Position numbers and translations under genes: made by a program
Source of the DNA: Pseudobacteriovorax sp.
GTDB lineage: Bacteria; Bdellovibrionota_B; Oligoflexia; Oligoflexales; Oligoflexaceae
Length of the DNA stretch: 64,000 nucleotides
Direction of reading: 5' to 3'
Assembly: GCA_013215145.1 (NCBI GenBank)
Contig: JABSRP010000012.1
Coordinates: 218,651 to 282,650, forward strand
Part shown: positions 1-8,781 of the stretch, piece after piece
Layout of the letters: every line of letters starts with the position of its first letter
Position numbering within the stretch: the first letter of the stretch is position 1
The notes under the pieces: model-generated
Seen by the model: the letters and a program-made list of their open reading frames with translations, nothing else
The model's database searches: none
Told to the model about the DNA's origin: nothing

Positions 1-80
1 AGCATGGTTGATAGACTTAGACTCAAGTAGCTTAGCTTTTTACGAGACATAAATGTCTCAGATTGATGCAAATGATTCAT
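1..80 (-). CDS. 5' end of an exported protein, partial (possibly a siderophore receptor)
   Basis: On the minus strand an AGGAGAG ribosome-binding site lies 3 bases before an ATG at 80-78, and the frame stays open to the window edge (about 26 codons). The visible start (MNHLHQSETFMSRKKL, then a Ser/Leu-rich hydrophobic run) looks like a signal peptide; an internal Met 11 just before the RKK could be the alternative start. It begins only 57 bases after the siderophore synthetase gene on the same strand, so it is probably in that operon. Siderophore operons commonly carry their TonB-dependent receptor at this place, so that is my guess. The visible residues cannot prove it. Confidence 0.5.
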   Translation of the reverse strand, partial: MNHLHQSETFMSRKKLSYLSLSLSTM

Positions 81-137
81 ATTCTCTCCTTATTTAGGCT
101 TATTTCTCAGTATCTTTGGATCAGTTTCGCACTAGGG

Positions 138-2636
138 CTAGATCATAAAATTGTTTGTTTCAATTTGTCTTTTAAGGCCCGTGCTTAAAATCTCCTTGTT
201 TGCTTTGGTGTCGATGTTACGAAACTTGGCTATGGGGTTCTTCAATGTACCCTGAAACTCAAGACTACCGGCGATGTCATCGAGTTGGACCATCTGCTGA
301 TTGTTTTTCAGCTGTAAACGATTAAGGCACTGTCGACGAAAGGACTTGGTAAACAGGTCAAAGCGTTTAAATTTATGTTCGAGATGAGGATGCTCACTTT
401 GGTAATCGTGTACACTTTCAGCAACAGTCTGCCAAAATTCGTCTCTTGCTATGATTTCGTTCTTATCCAGAATCTGGGCCATATAACGAAAAAACCCTGC
501 GAACAAATCGGCAAGTATCCATAAGATGATGACATCATCGTCGAAAGTCCCTTTGATTCGTGCGACCGAATCGGGGACCATAACAGTAGGATCAAAGAGG
601 CAAACCTCCTCACCAATCTCTTTGAGAAACACCCTCTCAACCAAGCCGTCTTCACAGGAAAGGATGATGTTTTCCCCATGAGGCATAAATACTAGGCTAT
701 GCTGATAGAAACAGTGAAGAATAGGCTGAAGAAATGCCGTCATATAGCTCTCTAGCCATCGTTTTGGTGATGCGTTGGAGGTCTCAATTAGTTTGGGTAA
801 GAGTGTATCACCCTCAGGTCCCTCATATAGTAGTGCAGCCATGGTCATCAGCTGTGCATGCGGCGAAGACTTGGCGACCGGGCTCTCGCGCCATAGAGCG
901 GCTAGCATCTTGTTGTGTATGCCTGTTTTATCAATATTGCCAAAGAGGTAAGGGCTCTTAAAGCCAACGGATGCAATCTCGCGAAGTGGGCAGAACTCGC
1001 GGTCCTGCAAATAGGAATCATTTGTAACGATGTCATAGACCCAGTCATTGATGGCAGGAGTCACTGCCATATATTCTGCTGATAGCCCTCTTACAAAGCC
1101 CATATTTAGGATCGAAAGGGCAAATTTCATGTAATGGCGACGTTGCTGGCTGGTGTTAAATAAAGTTCGGATGGATTGCTGCGCCGCATATAGATCCTGA
1201 CTTTCGCCCAGATAAACCAGTCTGTTTTGGGCGATATCGCTCGCAAATACCGTTCGTATCTTCTCTTCCCACTGCCAAGGATGAACGGGAATCAAAGTAT
1301 AGTCATTGAGATCAAGTCTTATACTTTTCATTTTGAAACGGAACTCGGCTAAAAGTGTGAGATCGAACTCGTCATTCAGTAGTTGAGCATAGTCGGTTGC
1401 CCGCGAGTGGGCGAAACTGGTAAATTCATTGTGTCCTGCGAGCCATACGACGTTAATGGGACAGGCTGTTTCTGGAGCGTATTTTAGATAGTCACTTTGG
1501 CTAAATCCAATCCTACCATTATTGGCGGCGAATGAGGGATGACCCTCCATCATATGATGTTCTAAGGTCTGAAAGTCGGCCTTTATCAGGTCATCGGAAT
1601 CTAGATGCTTGTGACAGTGCTTATAGTAACTACTTATGAGTGTACTGCTAATCTCTTCCAAATATACGGGTAGGATGCTTTTACTCAGACCTAGGGTTTC
1701 CTGAAATTCAACGATCCACCTAACGGCGTCCAGGTCAGTTGATTTTCGATTTTCGAATCTATGGATAGAATCTAACGCAATGTCCCAGTGATCTAATTCT
1801 AAGATCTTAGCTTTGAAGCGATAGAACCCATGTTGCTGTGTCGACTCTGATTTCATGGGGATATCGATACGATAGGTCCCGATTCCGTCCTCAGTAGATT
1901 CGAGTTTGGGTTGGATGATGAGCTCATGGGAAAACTCGGTCAAAAATTTGCGAATAAGCTTGCGGTTAACGAGCGACCAGATTTCCCTACTAGCAAATGC
2001 CAGTTCCCCCGGTTTGAAAGAATCTGAGCTCAACTGCTTGGAGTAGGCTTGGTATGCCTGCTGAAATGCGGTACGCTCACAAAATCCTAGGTAAGCCTGC
2101 TTAGGCCCAATAGATATTTGCTTGAGATGCTGAAAACCAACTTTACGATTAAGCTTATGGATCTTATGATTTCTAACGTCGGGCTCAACAACGATACGTT
2201 TCGCGTTTTCGTGCTCGAATATAAATGACATAATGCAATGAAACACTGCCAGAGTAAAATCTTTTTGTGGCGCTTTTTCAGGAGGAGCGATCAAGATATG
2301 CATTCCAAGATCACCCTCCAATACCTCGTAGTGCTTGCCAACAGCATCAGACTCCGGAGAGTAGCACTCGAGGATAAAAGCTGGCTTGTTCTTGTGAAAG
2401 CCAATATAGGGCTTGGTATGATCCGAGTTTACCAATGACTTATAAAAACTAGCGACCTCTTCGATCGGTTTTCCAATAAGCCCCCAAAAGCTAGCATAGT
2501 CTTTCTGGACCCATGGATAAAAAATCTTAACATCTGAGTCGACATCCATGGGCCGTAGAGACAGCTCGCCTAATCTTGGATGGTGAAGGCAGAAATACTC
2601 TTTGTTATATTGCATGGTTTTGACTGTCCTTTTCAA
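138..2636 (-). CDS. Bifunctional siderophore enzyme: N-acyltransferase (GNAT, IucB/AlcB-like) fused to IucA/IucC-type NIS synthetase
   Basis: An 832-residue fusion. Residues about 15-190 are an acetyltransferase domain of the IucB/RhbD type (LSLRPMD near 25; acyl-CoA-binding region ending KLNRKVGF at 161-168). Residues about 215-800 are an NRPS-independent siderophore (NIS) synthetase, with the ATP-binding motif GHPSFAANNGRIGF at 365-378 and a PHGEN motif in the FhuF-like C-terminal part. The first half should acylate an N-hydroxy-diamine and the second should condense the product using ATP. The same fusion is known from BibC of bisucaberin biosynthesis. It is the last biosynthetic gene of the operon, 18 bases after the MFS gene. 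A bisucaberin, putrebactin or desferrioxamine-like dihydroxamate is the likely product; which acyl group and diamine are used cannot be read from sequence. Confidence 0.88.
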   Translation of the reverse strand: MKRTVKTMQYNKEYFCLHHPRLGELSLRPMDVDSDVKIFYPWVQKDYASFWGLIGKPIEEVASFYKSLVNSDHTKPYIGFHKNKPAFILECYSPESDAVGKHYEVLEGDLGMHILIAPPEKAPQKDFTLAVFHCIMSFIFEHENAKRIVVEPDVRNHKIHKLNRKVGFQHLKQISIGPKQAYLGFCERTAFQQAYQAYSKQLSSDSFKPGELAFASREIWSLVNRKLIRKFLTEFSHELIIQPKLESTEDGIGTYRIDIPMKSESTQQHGFYRFKAKILELDHWDIALDSIHRFENRKSTDLDAVRWIVEFQETLGLSKSILPVYLEEISSTLISSYYKHCHKHLDSDDLIKADFQTLEHHMMEGHPSFAANNGRIGFSQSDYLKYAPETACPINVVWLAGHNEFTSFAHSRATDYAQLLNDEFDLTLLAEFRFKMKSIRLDLNDYTLIPVHPWQWEEKIRTVFASDIAQNRLVYLGESQDLYAAQQSIRTLFNTSQQRRHYMKFALSILNMGFVRGLSAEYMAVTPAINDWVYDIVTNDSYLQDREFCPLREIASVGFKSPYLFGNIDKTGIHNKMLAALWRESPVAKSSPHAQLMTMAALLYEGPEGDTLLPKLIETSNASPKRWLESYMTAFLQPILHCFYQHSLVFMPHGENIILSCEDGLVERVFLKEIGEEVCLFDPTVMVPDSVARIKGTFDDDVIILWILADLFAGFFRYMAQILDKNEIIARDEFWQTVAESVHDYQSEHPHLEHKFKRFDLFTKSFRRQCLNRLQLKNNQQMVQLDDIAGSLEFQGTLKNPIAKFRNIDTKANKEILSTGLKRQIETNNFMI

Positions 2637-2654
2637 ATCGAGCTATCCTTACGA

Positions 2655-3902
2655 TTAAGAAATCATAGTGTCTTGTTTTGCCGTCATAATCCTGGCTGGA
2701 GTTTCTGCATCTTGGTCGACCTTGGTGAACCAATAAAACAGAATGCCTGAAAGGATGTAGCCAGCTAGAGCAATATAGAATATCTGAATTAGTTCGAGAT
2801 TTTCCACTAAGTGTCCCACAGCAAGAGATGCGATTAAAACTCCGATATTCTGAAACAAGTGGAGCTTGCTAAAATCGTGACCATAGGAGTCTTTTCGGCT
2901 AAATTGAAACATGAGGACCTCAAGTTTCACAGCAATTTGAAACATGCCAACGCCGTATATACAGCGCCCAATTAAGACGATGGCTACCTGTTCGGTGGAT
3001 TGTAGGAACAGTCCGATCACACTTACCAAAAACGCTAACATGATGCTTCTATTTATCGTTTCGTGATCTGCTCGATAATGATTGTATATAAGGCCTGCTA
3101 ATGCCATCCAACCAGGAATGGAAAACACAAGACCAGAGAAAATGGCGTTATCGATGTCTGAAATAGCTTCCCAATACAACGTGAAAAATGGGCGAATGAG
3201 AAACAAACTTAAGTAAAAGATCAGGGAAATAAAGCAAATTCTTAAGATTTGAGTATGTGAGGTGTTGAAAAAGACGTCATAGGCCCATCGCATAGGTTGG
3301 AAACCTGAGGTATGGCTTACGGTAACCACCTCGGAGTCGTCTGGATGGAAAGGAAAGCGATACTGTTTGATGAGGTACAAACAAATGATTACTTGAATCG
3401 CATCCCCTGCTGCCATGATGAGGAAAAAATCATTGGTGGTAAAATGCTCAAGAATATAGCCTCCGATGAGAGCTCCACCAATTCCTCCAAAGTGCATCAA
3501 GACTGAGAACAAGCCCACCATACCTAGGTGTTTATCTTTTTCTTCAAGTCTCATTACGAAGGGATAAATCAATAGGTAGCTTGCCTTAAATACCAGCATC
3601 AATTGGGAGTAAACCCAAAATTCGACGAGATTTGTAGCAAAATAGCAGGCAATCCCGAGCACCATAGAGACTAGCTGAGTCATCACCCAAAGGTGAGTTT
3701 CATGAACCCGCTTTGCCACTTTCGCCCAAATCGGGAAAGTGATCATAACAGTAAAACAGCAGGCTGCGATATAATAGCCGACATGGGAGGCGTCATCCAT
3801 CGTAAAGCGTTCGCTAAAGAACATGGGATAAAATGGTAGAATCATCGTATCGCAGATAACAGAGATAACTGTCAGAAGAATAAGAGACGTTTTTAAACTC
3901 AT
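2655..3902 (-). CDS. MFS transporter, probable siderophore exporter
   Basis: A 415-residue, very hydrophobic protein with about 12 membrane segments and an MFS layout of two halves separated by a charged loop around residues 185-200. Its ATG overlaps the stop of the upstream hydroxylase gene by four bases, so the two are translationally coupled inside the siderophore operon. MFS proteins in this position usually export the finished siderophore across the inner membrane. Import of the ferric complex cannot be excluded, but no periplasmic binding protein or ABC permease accompanies it. Confidence 0.8.
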   Translation of the reverse strand: MSLKTSLILLTVISVICDTMILPFYPMFFSERFTMDDASHVGYYIAACCFTVMITFPIWAKVAKRVHETHLWVMTQLVSMVLGIACYFATNLVEFWVYSQLMLVFKASYLLIYPFVMRLEEKDKHLGMVGLFSVLMHFGGIGGALIGGYILEHFTTNDFFLIMAAGDAIQVIICLYLIKQYRFPFHPDDSEVVTVSHTSGFQPMRWAYDVFFNTSHTQILRICFISLIFYLSLFLIRPFFTLYWEAISDIDNAIFSGLVFSIPGWMALAGLIYNHYRADHETINRSIMLAFLVSVIGLFLQSTEQVAIVLIGRCIYGVGMFQIAVKLEVLMFQFSRKDSYGHDFSKLHLFQNIGVLIASLAVGHLVENLELIQIFYIALAGYILSGILFYWFTKVDQDAETPARIMTAKQDTMIS

Positions 3903-5263
3903 AGCGATAATCCGTCTCGAAAGATAGCCTGTTTGTTTTGCTGGAAAACAGGGTCCTTCACGCTATGAGCTTGGGGCTCCGGAACCCCAAAGGTTTGAAA
4001 AGCGATGGATTTTTCGATTGGGTAGTGCTCGATACCTGTGATTTCCTTTATAAGGATAGAATTACGGTAACAAGCCATCCCTAAATCTGGTGTTACAAAT
4101 CCATGGGTATGTAGCTCAGCATTTTGTACAAAAATATCCGTTCCTCGATGATCGATGGCATAGTTGCGGTGGACAGCAAATCGATTTTTGTCATCCCAGC
4201 GGATGTGATCCTTTAGTGTATCGAGGAATCGTGGTATCCGATAGGAATAGCCTGTGGCAAAAATCGTCGAGTTCGTGTACCAGTCGAAATCTTTCTTCAG
4301 TTCTCTGTGGAAGAATTTTAGCCGCGTATCCTTTCCTTTTTCGAAGTCTTTTAGCTCGCAATTGGTCAAAAGATTGACTTTTTGCTTGTGCTGCAGATTT
4401 TTTGTATAGAGCAGATCAAAGATGGAGTTGATAAGCTCGATATTAATTCCTTTGTATAAGTTTTTTTGATTTGAGATTAGTCCATCTCTGGTTTCACTAT
4501 CGAGTCCATAAAAGTAGTCGACATATTCGGGAGATGTCATCTCTAGGGTCAATTTTGAATAGTCAAGAGGGAAGAATCTAGGTGATCTTGTGATCCAATT
4601 GAGCTGGTAATCGAACTGATCGATATCCTGGAGCAAATCGTAAAAAATTTCCGCCGCACTCTGTCCGCTGCCAATCACAGTGATGGATTCTTGTTGTTGC
4701 GTGATTTCCTTTTGCTTTAAATACTCTCCAGAATGAAAGCATGTATGAATATCGATGTCCTTGACACAGGCAGGAAACACTGGAGATGGTCCTGTTCCTA
4801 ACACAATTTTTTTGGCCAAGAGTTCTTGCGTTTCAGGCGAGTGTTTCTTTTTGACTTTAACTTTGTAGGTTTGACTATCTTCAGAATAGGTGATTTCAGT
4901 TACCCGAGTATTAAAGTCTATGGTATCTAGCTGATCGATTGCCCAACGGCAGTATTGATTGTACTCGTCACGCTCGATGAAAAAACTCTCGCGGATATAA
5001 TAGCTGTAGAGCTTTCCTTTCTCTTTGAGATAGTTCAGAAAGCTAAGAGGATGATCCGGTGCTGCAAGAGTGACAAGATCTGCCATAAATGGTGTTTGTA
5101 ATGTCACCCCTTCGATCATCATACCTGGGTGCCAGTCAAAGCCTGATCGCTGTTCGATAAATATTCCGTTGAGATTGGGTAGGTCCTTGGTCAAGCAGGC
5201 AAGGCCTAAATTGAAGGGGCCAAGGCCAACTGCTATAAAATCATATACGTCGTTACTATTCAT
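3899..5263 (-). CDS. FAD/NADPH-dependent lysine/ornithine/diamine N-monooxygenase
   Basis: A 454-residue member of the IucD/PvdA/DesB N-hydroxylating monooxygenase family. An FAD-binding glycine motif (VGLGPFNLG) lies at residues 12-20, the NADPH-binding motif GSGQSAAE at 198-205, and the family's C-terminal ATGY motif is present (FATGYSYRIP). It should hydroxylate the terminal amine of the diamine made by the upstream decarboxylase, creating the hydroxylamine that is then acylated to a hydroxamate. It starts 12 bases after the decarboxylase and overlaps the MFS gene. The order decarboxylase-hydroxylase-(transport)-acyltransferase/synthetase is that of des, bib and pub siderophore clusters. 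Confidence 0.92.
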   Translation of the reverse strand: MNSNDVYDFIAVGLGPFNLGLACLTKDLPNLNGIFIEQRSGFDWHPGMMIEGVTLQTPFMADLVTLAAPDHPLSFLNYLKEKGKLYSYYIRESFFIERDEYNQYCRWAIDQLDTIDFNTRVTEITYSEDSQTYKVKVKKKHSPETQELLAKKIVLGTGPSPVFPACVKDIDIHTCFHSGEYLKQKEITQQQESITVIGSGQSAAEIFYDLLQDIDQFDYQLNWITRSPRFFPLDYSKLTLEMTSPEYVDYFYGLDSETRDGLISNQKNLYKGINIELINSIFDLLYTKNLQHKQKVNLLTNCELKDFEKGKDTRLKFFHRELKKDFDWYTNSTIFATGYSYRIPRFLDTLKDHIRWDDKNRFAVHRNYAIDHRGTDIFVQNAELHTHGFVTPDLGMACYRNSILIKEITGIEHYPIEKSIAFQTFGVPEPQAHSVKDPVFQQNKQAIFRDGLSL

Positions 5264-5275
5264 GAGCTTTTCGTC

Positions 5276-6826
5276 CTATGAGTGTCGCATGTCAATTTTT
5301 TGTTTAGTCAACAACATCCAACCAATGCGCTGAATTTGCTTTAAGACAAAAGCAATATCTTCTGGTTGAGTCTCTGGATTAAGTAAGGTGAATTTAAGGT
5401 AGTTTCGTCCTCGAAACTTTGTCCCTGCCACCATTGCTTGGCCAGACTTATAGATTTCCTGACGAATGTTCTTATTGATGTCGTCAAGTAGCTCGTCTTT
5501 TACATGGGGCGGTTTGAAGCGGAAAACGAGGGTGCTGATTTCTGGTTTGTGAATGATATCGAGGTCGGCTTCATTTTTGATAGCCTTGTAACCGATCTGA
5601 GCATTAGACATGGCTTTTTCAAAGTATTGACCAATGGTCTTTTTTCCCATGATCCTTAGTGTTAGCCACATTTTTAGGGCATCAAAGCGTCTTGTGGTCT
5701 GCAAACTCTTGTTAACCGAATTTGGGATGCCTGCGTTCTTGTCGCTTAGTGGATTGAGGTAGTCAGCATGATGAGTGGCCGGTGATAGAGTATTGTGATC
5801 TTTAACGAAAAACGCACTGCAGCTCACAGGTTGAAAAAATGACTTATGATAGTCAACAGTGACAGAATCAGACAGTTCAATTCCGTTCAGCAGGTGTCGG
5901 TGTTTTTCGCTGGCTAGTAAACCGCAACCGTAAGCCGCGTCCGTATGAAGCCAGATCCCATGTGTACGACAAACTTCGGCAATCGACGAGATGGGGTCGA
6001 CGCTACCGAAGTCGGTAGTTCCTGCGGTTGCTACGACAGCGATAGGATGTTCACCTTCGTCAATAGACTGCTGTATTAACCGTTTCAGCTCTCGGGCCCG
6101 CATGCGTAAATTAGAATCGACAGGTACAGAAATCACTGACTGGTGGCCTAGGCCAAGAATCGCCGCCGATTTTTGTACACTGAAATGGCTAACCTCTGAG
6201 GTGAAAATTCTAAACTTAGTAAACTGCTCAGGAAGACCTTGTGTGGAGACATCATGGTTTAGATGGCGTTTAGCGTAGTGGTCTCTAGCCAGCAACATAC
6301 CCATTAAGTTGGACTGCGTCCCTCCACTGGTAAACACCCCGTCTGCTTCGCTAGAAAATCCAATCTCTTTTGCCGTCCAATTGATGACAGCCTGTTCGAT
6401 TAATGTTGCTCCAATACTCTGGTCCCAGGTATCGACAGAGGTATTGATAGAAGAGATGATAGATTCCGCGAGCAGTGCCGGGTATACCACCGGACAATTT
6501 AGATGAGCGACGTAGGTCGGTTGGTGGAAGTAGATCGTATCGTCGGCATATATTTGTCTAAGCTCTTCTAGAGTTCCGGAGATCGTGGTTAACGGTTGAT
6601 CTAAATCGATGTTTTGAAACTTCTGCTTTGCACTCTCTAGACTCGTTCCCGTCGATGGCCCACTAGATCTAACAAGGGAGTCAGATACAAACTGTGTGCC
6701 CTCATTCATGATGTCTAGATATTCGTCTAAGTTTTCACGGTTGAATAGAAACGAAAGATCGGAAAACACCTTTTTTAACTGTGGTTTCGATAGCCTAGAC
6801 TTTTCTCCGATGAGACTATTTAGCAT
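5276..6826 (-). CDS. PLP-dependent group II amino acid decarboxylase (lysine/ornithine/diaminobutyrate type)
   Basis: A group II PLP decarboxylase. It shows HTDAAYG, with the Asp that contacts the PLP ring nitrogen, and VDYHKSF, whose Lys (about residue 328 from the start chosen here) forms the internal aldimine. It would supply the diamine, probably cadaverine or putrescine, for siderophore assembly, as DesA and BibA do. The open frame extends upstream to 6922, but those extra 32 codons run through a near-consensus Fur box (6860-6882), so I place the start at the ATG of MLNSLIGEK. First gene of the operon. Confidence 0.88.
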   Translation of the reverse strand: MLNSLIGEKSRLSKPQLKKVFSDLSFLFNRENLDEYLDIMNEGTQFVSDSLVRSSGPSTGTSLESAKQKFQNIDLDQPLTTISGTLEELRQIYADDTIYFHQPTYVAHLNCPVVYPALLAESIISSINTSVDTWDQSIGATLIEQAVINWTAKEIGFSSEADGVFTSGGTQSNLMGMLLARDHYAKRHLNHDVSTQGLPEQFTKFRIFTSEVSHFSVQKSAAILGLGHQSVISVPVDSNLRMRARELKRLIQQSIDEGEHPIAVVATAGTTDFGSVDPISSIAEVCRTHGIWLHTDAAYGCGLLASEKHRHLLNGIELSDSVTVDYHKSFFQPVSCSAFFVKDHNTLSPATHHADYLNPLSDKNAGIPNSVNKSLQTTRRFDALKMWLTLRIMGKKTIGQYFEKAMSNAQIGYKAIKNEADLDIIHKPEISTLVFRFKPPHVKDELLDDINKNIRQEIYKSGQAMVAGTKFRGRNYLKFTLLNPETQPEDIAFVLKQIQRIGWMLLTKQKIDMRHS

Positions 6827-6859
6827 AGTAAGGAATCCATTATTGATGGGTATAAACAC

Positions 6860-6882
6860 ATAATGATAATGATTATCATAAT
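6860..6882. promoter_or_regulatory. Fur box, siderophore operon
   Basis: TAATGATAATGATTATCATA closely matches the Fur consensus. It lies about 35 bases upstream of the proposed start of the decarboxylase gene and should shut off the whole minus-strand siderophore operon when iron is plentiful. Confidence 0.88.
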
Positions 6883-7149
6883 TACGTGGGGGGAATCTCT
6901 CCTTTTTGTCTTTGTTTGTCAAGAGCTAGCGTGATGAAAAATGATAATCGTGTCGCTGGGCCAAAACATACGATTTCTGGAACATAGATGGGTTGGATAT
7001 ATCTAAATAGCTGAAACTAATGTTTTTATTGGACCTTGTTGCCAAAAGTTCCTTGGTATGTCCATATTCAAATCCAAAGGGACTACGTGTCCTAACTATC
7101 GAAAATTTATATGATGTGACAATTTTTACGAATTTAGATTTATTTTTTT

Positions 7150-7175
7150 GATAATGATGCCGATAATCATTATCA
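7150..7175. promoter_or_regulatory. Fur box, small cysteine peptide gene
   Basis: GATAATGATGCCGATAATCA continues into TTATC. The 13-base core GATAATCATTATC at 7162-7174 is a perfect palindrome. It ends about 20 bases before the ATG of the 55-residue peptide gene. Confidence 0.85.
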
Positions 7176-7196
7176 TGATTGGAGGAAGGAATATCG

Positions 7197-7364
7197 ATGA
7201 AAAAATCAAATGGTCAGATCAGTTTAGATGACGTGAAGCACCTTTTTTACGATTACGGCCACATGCTGTTCGTAGACGAAGCTACGAATGGCGAAGGGCA
7301 CAAAGCTAGAAAGGGGAAGATAAGCGTCCGCAAGCGCTGTAAAAACTGCAAGTGTAAAGGATAG
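7197..7364 (+). CDS. Small cysteine- and lysine-rich peptide under Fur control (55 aa)
   Basis: The ATG at 7197 follows GGAGG with good spacing; the in-frame TTG at 7179 would put the SD inside the gene. The peptide has no signal sequence. An acidic/aromatic first half (LDDVKHLFYDYGHML) is followed by a basic tail ending RKRCKNCKCKG, a CxxCxC cluster that could bind a metal or nucleic acid. I do not recognise a family. Its place directly behind a strong Fur box, divergent from the siderophore operon, implies expression under iron starvation. Confidence 0.65.
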   Translation: MKKSNGQISLDDVKHLFYDYGHMLFVDEATNGEGHKARKGKISVRKRCKNCKCKG

Positions 7365-7526
7365 TTCATACTTTGGTTTGTCGTTAAGACAAATTTCCTG
7401 TCAAAAAAATCTCGTTCCCACCAAGGAATTCTCAGTAGATCTGTTCCCGTCATGCCAGAATTCCTTGGTTTTTTTCAAGTTCGCTGGGTTCAAGATATCG
7501 ACCAAACAAAAACAGAATCAAAAAAT

Positions 7527-7552
7527 AATAATGATATTGATTTTCAATATCA
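7527..7552. promoter_or_regulatory. Fur box, sodN operon
   Basis: AATAATGATATTGATTTTCA followed by ATATCA is a Fur-like array of imperfect NATWAT hexamers, about 50 bases upstream of the first gene of the sodN operon. Confidence 0.7.
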
Positions 7553-7600
7553 ATAATGTAAGATCGTTCCAGATTTAATAACTCAGCGTGAGGTAAAAGC

Positions 7601-8065
7601 ATGGAAGATCTAGAGGTTGTTCATTGGGAAAGATCGATACTTGAATACAACCGCATCTTTCGTGAAGGCGATTTGGCCGCTGCTTTGGAAGGTTATAAAA
7701 AGCTGTTTCAAATTGCGAAAGATCAGATTGATTGGTTCCAAGACTTTGGTGATCCGCAAAACCTAGATGGCTTTTACACAGCTATAGATCGTTTGATTGT
7801 GTCGAGTCACAATATTGCCGATTGTCATGAGGCTCGTAAAAAGGGGTCCCAAACAGTCTATTATTTGAACTACCCTTTGACGTTAACCCGTAAAATTCTT
7901 GAATCCAATCGACTTCCCGAGGAAGCGCAGAGCTTTCTTCTCAAACGATTTCAGTTTTGCCACGTGACATACCTCACCTATTTGAAGTCGTGTCGCTGTG
8001 ATCTGATTCCTAAAATCGATTTACCAGGCTTAGATACGAGCGTTAGTTCATCTGAGTTCCATTAA
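7601..8065 (+). CDS. Cytoplasmic helical (TPR-like) protein, first gene of sodN operon
   Basis: A 154-residue protein with no signal peptide. The N-terminal pattern (W-E-R-S-I-x-x-Y-N-x-x-F-R-E-G-D, then ALEGYKKL) is that of a single tetratricopeptide-like helix pair. The same pattern opens the 162-residue protein at 10283-10771, so the two look like distant paralogues, each heading a Fur-regulated unit. Cys and His residues are scattered through the rest (SSHNIADCHE, FCHVTYL, CRCD). GAGG lies 8 bases before the ATG. The function is unknown; a helper for metal-dependent enzymes of the same operon is possible. Confidence 0.7.
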   Translation: MEDLEVVHWERSILEYNRIFREGDLAAALEGYKKLFQIAKDQIDWFQDFGDPQNLDGFYTAIDRLIVSSHNIADCHEARKKGSQTVYYLNYPLTLTRKILESNRLPEEAQSFLLKRFQFCHVTYLTYLKSCRCDLIPKIDLPGLDTSVSSSEFH

Positions 8066-8083
8066 CCCCTAGCGAGGATACAT

Positions 8084-8296
8084 ATGAGATTTATTGCTAT
8101 TTTGAGTCTCGGTTTATTGCCTAACACCGGTTTTGCTCACTCGAGTTTGTCCCATTTGTCGTTTTTGACAGCAAGCGACTGGATTTGGCATATGCTGACA
8201 AGCCTTCATCATCTTCCATCTGCCATTTTCGGGATCCTGCTGGTTGCCTGTGCTGTCTATATATTGAAAGCAAGGAAGACAAAACATGTTATCTAA
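8084..8296 (+). CDS. Small His-rich membrane peptide in sodN operon (70 aa)
   Basis: The start (MRFIAILSLGLLPNTGFAHS) is a signal peptide ending in GFA|HS, followed by a His-containing stretch (HSSLSHLSF, WHMLTSLHH) and one C-terminal membrane helix with a short basic tail. GAGGA precedes the ATG. It overlaps the sodN start by 11 bases, so it is translated together with sodN. Periplasmic histidines beside a nickel enzyme suggest a role in nickel handling, somewhat like a miniature HupE/UreJ start. This is inference only. Confidence 0.65.
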   Translation: MRFIAILSLGLLPNTGFAHSSLSHLSFLTASDWIWHMLTSLHHLPSAIFGILLVACAVYILKARKTKHVI

Positions 8297-8777
8297 ACTG
8301 ATAAACTCTATTGAATCATCGATACCTGCGGTTGCCGCTCACTGTGATATCCCCTGCAAAATCTATGATCCTTATTCTGCCCAGATCGCGGCGCTTTCGG
8401 TAGTGCGTATGCTTGATCTCATGAATGAACTAAATGCTAAGAACGGTAACGACTTAACGTCGCAGAATACTATGACTAGGTATATTGCTGAAAAAGAGAA
8501 GCAAGCTACAATTTGTAAGGAGGAGATTCGGATTATATGGGGAGATTATTTTAAGAAGCCTCAAATTGATAGCTTTCCTGTTATTCATGAACTAACGCAT
8601 AACTTGATGATGGCAGCCTCTGCTGCCAAACAAGGAGCTGAACGAGATAATGGGATCAAGCTTGTCAGTCTCGTCAATGATTTTGCTGAGATATTTTGGC
8701 AAACTAAGAAAATTGATACAAAAAAGGCGATATGTCCCTATCCGCCTTCCCTTGAAATCGTGTATCCGAGCTTATAG
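8286..8777 (+). CDS. sodN: Nickel superoxide dismutase precursor
   Basis: A 163-residue protein that matches Ni-SOD. An 18-residue leader is followed by HCDIPCKIYD, the nickel-hook motif HCxxPCxxY. Cleavage after Ala18 would make His19 the new N-terminus (mature His1, Cys2, Cys6, Tyr9) and leave about 145 residues, much the size of known Ni-SODs. The enzyme dismutates superoxide with Ni(II)/Ni(III) held by the hook. The leader is not a Sec signal; removal is by SodX, encoded four bases downstream. Placing Ni-SOD behind a Fur box means it is made when iron is scarce, which is what a replacement for Fe-SOD needs. Confidence 0.93.
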   Translation: MLSKLINSIESSIPAVAAHCDIPCKIYDPYSAQIAALSVVRMLDLMNELNAKNGNDLTSQNTMTRYIAEKEKQATICKEEIRIIWGDYFKKPQIDSFPVIHELTHNLMMAASAAKQGAERDNGIKLVSLVNDFAEIFWQTKKIDTKKAICPYPPSLEIVYPSL

Positions 8778-8781
8778 CTCA

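Noticed and set aside
44..59. Perfect palindrome GAGACATAAATGTCTC as an operator
   Set aside because: It lies inside the minus-strand coding frame that starts at 80, so it is most simply chance coding sequence.
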